Part shown: in pieces, positions 58,947 to 64,000 of the stretch
Position numbering within the stretch: position 1 is the first letter of the stretch
Layout: each line of letters starts with the position of its first letter
Assembly (NCBI RefSeq): GCF_013201545.1
Contig: NZ_CP053746.1
Coordinates: forward strand, 2,817,001-2,881,000
DNA from: Pseudomonas graminis
Lineage (GTDB): Bacteria > Pseudomonadota > Gammaproteobacteria > Pseudomonadales > Pseudomonadaceae
Length of the DNA: 64,000 nt
Reading direction: 5' to 3'
Made by a program: the position numbers and the translations under genes
The notes under the pieces: generated by a model
Told to the model about the DNA's origin: nothing
Seen by the model: the letters and a program-made list of their open reading frames with translations, nothing else
The model's database searches: none

Positions 58947-59420
58947 ATGCGTATTGGCCACGGCTATGATGTGCACCGTTTCGCTGAAGGCGATTTCATT
59001 ACCTTGGGCGGCGTGCGGATTGCGCACACGTCGGGTTTGCTCGCGCATTCCGATGGCGATGTAGTGCTGCACGCGTTGAGCGATGCTCTCCTGGGCGCTG
59101 CCGCCCTGGGCGACATCGGCAAGCACTTCCCTGACACCGATCCGCAATTCAAGGGCGCCGACAGCCGGGTGCTGCTTCGTCACGTGCTCAAGCAAGTTCA
59201 GGGCAAGGGCTGGAAGGTCGGCAACGTCGACGCGACCATCGTTGCCCAGGCGCCGAAGATGGCCCCGCACATTGAAAGCATGCGCGCCTTGATTGCCGAA
59301 GACCTGCAAGTCGACATCGACCAGGTCAACGTCAAGGCCACCACCACTGAAAAGCTGGGCTTCACCGGCCGCGAAGAAGGCATCGCCGTGCACGCCGTCG
59401 CACTGTTGATCAGCGCATGA
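58947..59420 (+). CDS. ispF: 2-C-methyl-D-erythritol 2,4-cyclodiphosphate synthase
   Basis: 157 residues, trimeric. It forms MEcPP in the isoprenoid pathway. Zinc ligands are D8 and H10 (GYDVHRF) and H42 ([11 protein letters not shown]); the HSDGDVV segment and the late [12 protein letters not shown] motif are standard. No later ATG fits the family, so the start is secure even though there is no conventional ribosome-binding site between the terminator and the ATG. The stop overlaps truD by 4 bases. Confidence 0.97.
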   Translation: MRIGHGYDVHRFAEGDFITLGGVRIAHTSGLLAHSDGDVVLHALSDALLGAAALGDIGKHFPDTDPQFKGADSRVLLRHVLKQVQGKGWKVGNVDATIVAQAPKMAPHIESMRALIAEDLQVDIDQVNVKATTTEKLGFTGREEGIAVHAVALLISA

Positions 59421-60462
59421 CCGAGCTCGAACTTCTGGGCCCGAGAGCCTACGGCGACGCGTTGGGTACTGCCGTGCTGAAGGCTACCGCTGAAGACTTT
59501 CAGGTCGATGAAGTCCTCGACATCCCGCTTTCCGGGGATGGCGAGCACCTGTGGCTGTGGGTCGAAAAGCGCGGCTTGAATACCGAGGAAGCCGCCCGGC
59601 GTCTGGCCAAGGCGGCCGGCGTGCCGTTGCGAACCGTCGCCTACGCCGGTTTGAAGGATCGTCAGGCGTTGACCCGGCAGTGGTTCAGCATTCAGCTGCC
59701 GGGCAAGGCTGATCCGGACATGTCGGTGGCTGAAAACGATTCCCTGAAAATCCTCGACAGCACACGCCATAAACGCAAGCTGCAACGGGGCGCCCACGCC
59801 GCCAATGGTTTTACGCTGCGTCTCACGCAATTGCAGGCCGACAAGGCCGGGCTCGACGCACGTCTTGAGTTGATCAAACAACACGGCATCCCCAACTATT
59901 TCGGTCCTCAGCGTTTCGGCTACGAGGGCGGGAATCTGGGTGAAGCCCGTAATTATGCCGAGCGTCAGGCCCTGCCCGAGCAGCGCAATGTGCGCTCTCG
60001 CTTGCTCTCCACGGCGCGCAGCTACGTGTTCAATCAGGTCCTGGCCGCGCGGGTCGCCGATGGCAGCTGGCAACGGGCGCAAGTGGGCGATCTGCTGGCG
60101 TTCACTGACAGCCGCAGTTTCTTCCCCGCAGGCGAAGCCGAGTGCAGCGACCCGCGATTGGCGATCCTCGATCTGCACCCGACCGGGCCGCAGTGGGGTG
60201 AGGGTGATTCCCCGGCCGCCGGCGCCACTGCCGCGCTTGAAAACAGCATCGCGGTGCGCGAGGCGTCGCTCTGTAACTGGTTGATAAAAGCGGGAATGGA
60301 ACACGAACGGCGCATCCTGCGACTGCCCATCGGGCGGTTGACGTGGCATTATCCCGAGCCTGACATTCTGCAACTGGAATTCGTCCTGCCGGCCGGATGC
60401 TTCGCCACCGCATTGGTGCGCGAACTCGTCGATCTCGCCCCGGCAGGGCAGACGGACAGCTC

Positions 60463-60475
<13 letters not shown>
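59417..60475 (+). CDS. truD: tRNA pseudouridine(13) synthase
   Basis: 352 residues. It isomerises U13 of tRNA-Glu. Catalytic Asp81 lies in [16 protein letters not shown], followed by the [15 protein letters not shown] block and [14 protein letters not shown], all TruD signatures. The TRUD insertion domain is present (about 155-300). Start overlaps ispF; its end overlaps the surE start by 13 bases. Confidence 0.97.
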
Positions 60476-61889
<1,414 letters not shown>

Positions 61890-62067
61890 GCGCTATTTTT
61901 TGGCGGCAATGAATTCCCGAAGACGCAGCCGGTCTACAGGCTGGCGTTTTGCAACGATGCTTCGGTTAACTCCCGCAGCGCCGTCTTACACCCTGTTTTT
62001 CATGGCTGCCTGGTCTTTCACGACGCAGGACAGTTTCTTCTTCAGTCACCGGTAAAGGGAGTGGCGG

Positions 62068-62961
62068 GTGAGTCTCACAGTCATTCGGCAGCGTAGTTCT
62101 TCAACAAGCTTTCAGCGTCTGGTGATTGGAGTTGCCTTGAGTATCCTTCTGGTCGGCTGCTCCAGCACGCCATCGGGCGGCGTACGCGTTGTCGACCGCA
62201 ACGGCAAATCGACGGTGCCGACGCGTCAGCCTGTGACCACAGGTCAGTACGTCGTGAAGCGTGGCGATACGCTTTTTTCCATTGCGTTTCGTTACGGCTG
62301 GGACTGGAAGGCGCTGGCCGCACGCAACAGCATTCCAGAGCCCTTCACCATTCATGTCGGTCAGACGATCCGCTTCGATGGGCGCGCCAACTCGCCGTCT
62401 ACGGCGGTGGCCGCTGGCTCCGCACGCGTTCCGCAGACCACCACGAGCAGCTCGACATCCTCTTCCGGGTCGCTGAAAACCACTGTCATTTCAAGGCCGG
62501 TAGGGGCTGTCGCCGCCACGACGCCACCGCCGACCAGCAACTCGACGACGACGCCGGTCAATACAACCGTGGTGACCGGCGCTCGTTCTCCAAGCGGCTG
62601 GACATGGCCGACGAGCGGCGTTTTGATCAGCAAGTTCTCTTCAAACGGTAGTTTGAATAAAGGAATTGATATCGCTGGTGATTTGGGACAGCCTGTTTTG
62701 GCCGCGTCTGATGGGGCAGTGGTATACGCCGGAAGTGGATTAAGGGGCTACGGCGAATTGGTCATCATCAAACACAGCGATACCTACGTCAGTGCATACG
62801 GACATAACCGTCGGCTCTTGGTTCGGGAGGGACAACAGGTCAAGGCAGGGCAAAGTATTGCCGAGATGGGATCAACGGGAACTGACCGGGTGAAACTGCA
62901 TTTCGAGATTCGCCGCCAGGGTAAACCGGTAGATCCACTGGAATTCTTGCCACGTCGCTGA
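62068..62961 (+). CDS. nlpD: Lipoprotein NlpD, LysM plus degenerate M23 domain
   Basis: 297 residues with a GTG start preceded by AAAGGGAG. The lipobox LLVGC places the lipidated Cys at 31. A LysM domain (YVVKRGDTLFSIAFRYGW, about 60-105) and a Thr/Ser/Pro linker precede an M23 (LytM) domain (about 185-293). The first zinc ligand His is replaced by N197 (NKGIDIAGD), so it is probably an inactive amidase activator like E. coli NlpD. The segment around 62630-62720 is unusually A/T-rich and contains a PsrA-type box for rpoS. Confidence 0.95.
   Translation: MSLTVIRQRSSSTSFQRLVIGVALSILLVGCSSTPSGGVRVVDRNGKSTVPTRQPVTTGQYVVKRGDTLFSIAFRYGWDWKALAARNSIPEPFTIHVGQTIRFDGRANSPSTAVAAGSARVPQTTTSSSTSSSGSLKTTVISRPVGAVAATTPPPTSNSTTTPVNTTVVTGARSPSGWTWPTSGVLISKFSSNGSLNKGIDIAGDLGQPVLAASDGAVVYAGSGLRGYGELVIIKHSDTYVSAYGHNRRLLVREGQQVKAGQSIAEMGSTGTDRVKLHFEIRRQGKPVDPLEFLPRR
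62641..62656 (+). promoter_or_regulatory. PsrA-binding box for the rpoS promoter, inside nlpD
   Basis: The palindrome TCAAAC-GGTA-GTTTGA matches the reported PsrA motif (C/G)AAAC-N2-4-GTTT(G/C) exactly. It lies about 410 bp before the rpoS start codon, close to the distance I recall for the PsrA site of P. putida and P. aeruginosa rpoS. PsrA is a TetR-family protein that activates rpoS. Confidence 0.72.
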
Positions 62962-63064
62962 TCGGTTGTCAGCCTGTTCCTGCGTAGAGGGGACAGGCTC
63001 AAGTGCTGCCACGGAAGAAGGCGTCACTGGAGCTTGAGGTCGAACTCACCAAAGGACTATAACA

Positions 63065-64000
63065 ATGGCTCTCAGCAAAGAAGTGCCGGAGTTTGACATA
63101 GACGACGAGGTGCTCCTTATGGAACCCGCAATCGTCCTGGATTCTGCAACGGATGAGAAGCCAGCTACACCTTCCGTTCGTGCGAAACCCAAAAACTCTG
63201 CAGCGCTCAAACAGCATAAGTACATTGACTACACTCGTGCACTGGATGCTACGCAGCTGTACCTCAATGAAATCGGCTTTTCCCCCTTGCTCTCCCCGGA
63301 AGAAGAAGTCCATTTTGCGCGACTGTCGCAAAGCGGCGATCCGGCTGGGCGCAAACGCATGATTGAGAGCAATCTGCGGCTGGTCGTGAAAATCGCCAGG
63401 CGCTACGTCAATCGTGGTCTGTCATTGCTGGACCTGATCGAGGAGGGCAATTTGGGCCTCATTCGAGCGGTCGAAAAATTCGATCCGGAGCGCGGATTCC
63501 GGTTCTCGACCTACGCCACTTGGTGGATTCGTCAAACCATCGAACGCGCGATCATGAATCAGACGCGAACGATCCGCCTCCCGATCCATGTGGTCAAAGA
63601 GCTCAACGTCTACCTGCGCGCCGCGCGGGAGCTGACGCAAAAGCTTGACCATGAACCCTCTCCCGAAGAAATTGCCAACCTGCTGGAGAAGCCGGTCGGT
63701 GAGGTCAAGCGCATGCTCGGCCTCAACGAGCGGGTGTCTTCGGTGGATGTGTCGCTGGGCCCTGATTCAGACAAGACGCTGCTCGACACGCTGACGGATG
63801 ATCGTCCTACCGATCCCTGCGAACTGCTGCAGGACGATGATCTGTCCCAGAGCATCGATCAGTGGCTTTCAGAGTTGACCGACAAACAGCGTGAAGTCGT
63901 CGTCCGTCGATTCGGGCTGCGCGGGCATGAAAGCAGCACGCTTGAGGACGTCGGGCTGGAAATCGGCCTGACTCGTGAGCGTGTACGGCAGATTCAAGTG
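63065..64000 (+). CDS. rpoS: RNA polymerase sigma factor RpoS, 3' end outside the window
   Basis: 312 codons are visible and the frame is still open at base 64000; the normal length is about 335. AAAGGA lies about 10 bases before the ATG. The N-terminus ([20 protein letters not shown]) is the pseudomonad RpoS type. Region 1.2 ([18 protein letters not shown]), region 2 ([20 protein letters not shown] and [20 protein letters not shown]), region 3 ([12 protein letters not shown]) and region 4 ([17 protein letters not shown] ... [10 protein letters not shown]) are in order. It is the stationary-phase and stress sigma factor. Its main promoter is expected inside nlpD. Confidence 0.98.
   Translation, partial: MALSKEVPEFDIDDEVLLMEPAIVLDSATDEKPATPSVRAKPKNSAALKQHKYIDYTRALDATQLYLNEIGFSPLLSPEEEVHFARLSQSGDPAGRKRMIESNLRLVVKIARRYVNRGLSLLDLIEEGNLGLIRAVEKFDPERGFRFSTYATWWIRQTIERAIMNQTRTIRLPIHVVKELNVYLRAARELTQKLDHEPSPEEIANLLEKPVGEVKRMLGLNERVSSVDVSLGPDSDKTLLDTLTDDRPTDPCELLQDDDLSQSIDQWLSELTDKQREVVVRRFGLRGHESSTLEDVGLEIGLTRERVRQIQV

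Noticed and set aside
61890..62067. Small gene between pcm and nlpD (frame near 61837-62055)
   Set aside because: Starts inside pcm, lacks its own ribosome-binding site and has no recognisable product.
62892..62904. GAAACTGCATTTC as the PsrA box for rpoS
   Set aside because: It is palindromic but lacks the GTTTG half, and its distance to rpoS (about 170 bp) fits less well than the exact motif at 62641-62656.

Overview
The window is chromosomal DNA of a Pseudomonas, probably of the fluorescens/syringae lineage. Nearly every gene has a recognisable pseudomonad orthologue. The order of the right two thirds (map/rpsB-tsf-pyrH-frr-uppS-cdsA-dxr-rseP-bamA-skp-lpxD-fabZ-lpxA-lpxB-rnhB-dnaE-accA-tilS-pyrG-kdsA-eno-ftsB-ispD-gfnR-frmA-fghA-ispF-truD-surE-pcm-nlpD-rpoS) matches the order I recall for P. 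aeruginosa PA3657 to PA3622. Codon use is G+C-rich throughout. REP-type palindromes sit in three gaps. I see no insertion sequence, prophage, CRISPR array, rRNA or tRNA. The window starts inside a DUF72 gene and ends inside rpoS.

Left part (1-13.5 kb), the most variable: a DUF72 protein, an extensin-like secreted protein, an uncharacterised protein with two copies of a ~46-residue motif, rsmJ, a catalase-like haem protein, a TetR-controlled two-gene RND efflux system without its own outer-membrane channel, a DUF4197 exported protein, a YbaY/YscW lipoprotein, plsB and a small acidic hypothetical.

Middle (13.6-29.3 kb): rlmA-dapE, the glucan synthase ndvB, the tcdA/csdE/csdA sulfur and tRNA-modification group, dapD, an ArsC/Spx-like reductase, a CPA1 antiporter, dapC, glnD and map. 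Three genes of the succinylase route to diaminopimelate (dapE, dapD, dapC) lie within about 11 kb but in separate transcription units.

Right part (29.4-64 kb), almost all on the + strand: translation (rpsB, tsf, frr), nucleotides (pyrH, pyrG), isoprenoid and undecaprenyl supply (dxr, ispD, ispF, uppS), phospholipid and fatty acid synthesis (cdsA, fabZ, accA), outer-membrane assembly (rseP, bamA, skp), lipid A and KDO (lpxD, lpxA, lpxB, kdsA), DNA replication and repair (rnhB, dnaE), division (ftsB), and the surE-pcm-nlpD-rpoS stress cluster. A formaldehyde detoxification cassette (LysR regulator, frmA, fghA) lies between ispD and ispF.

I found no obviously new multi-gene system; this is mainly conserved core genome. 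The most interesting signals are regulatory. A perfect CAAAC-N4-GTTTG PsrA-type box lies inside nlpD at the expected distance before rpoS. An intrinsic terminator runs its T-tract directly into the ispF start codon. A -10 element sits in the loop of the rnhB terminator, just ahead of dnaE. pyrG has a predicted ~245-nt leader and eno a 5'-terminal hairpin. The best uncharacterised protein is the internally repeated one at 1613-2242. All promoter, operator and hairpin calls come from reading the sequence by eye.
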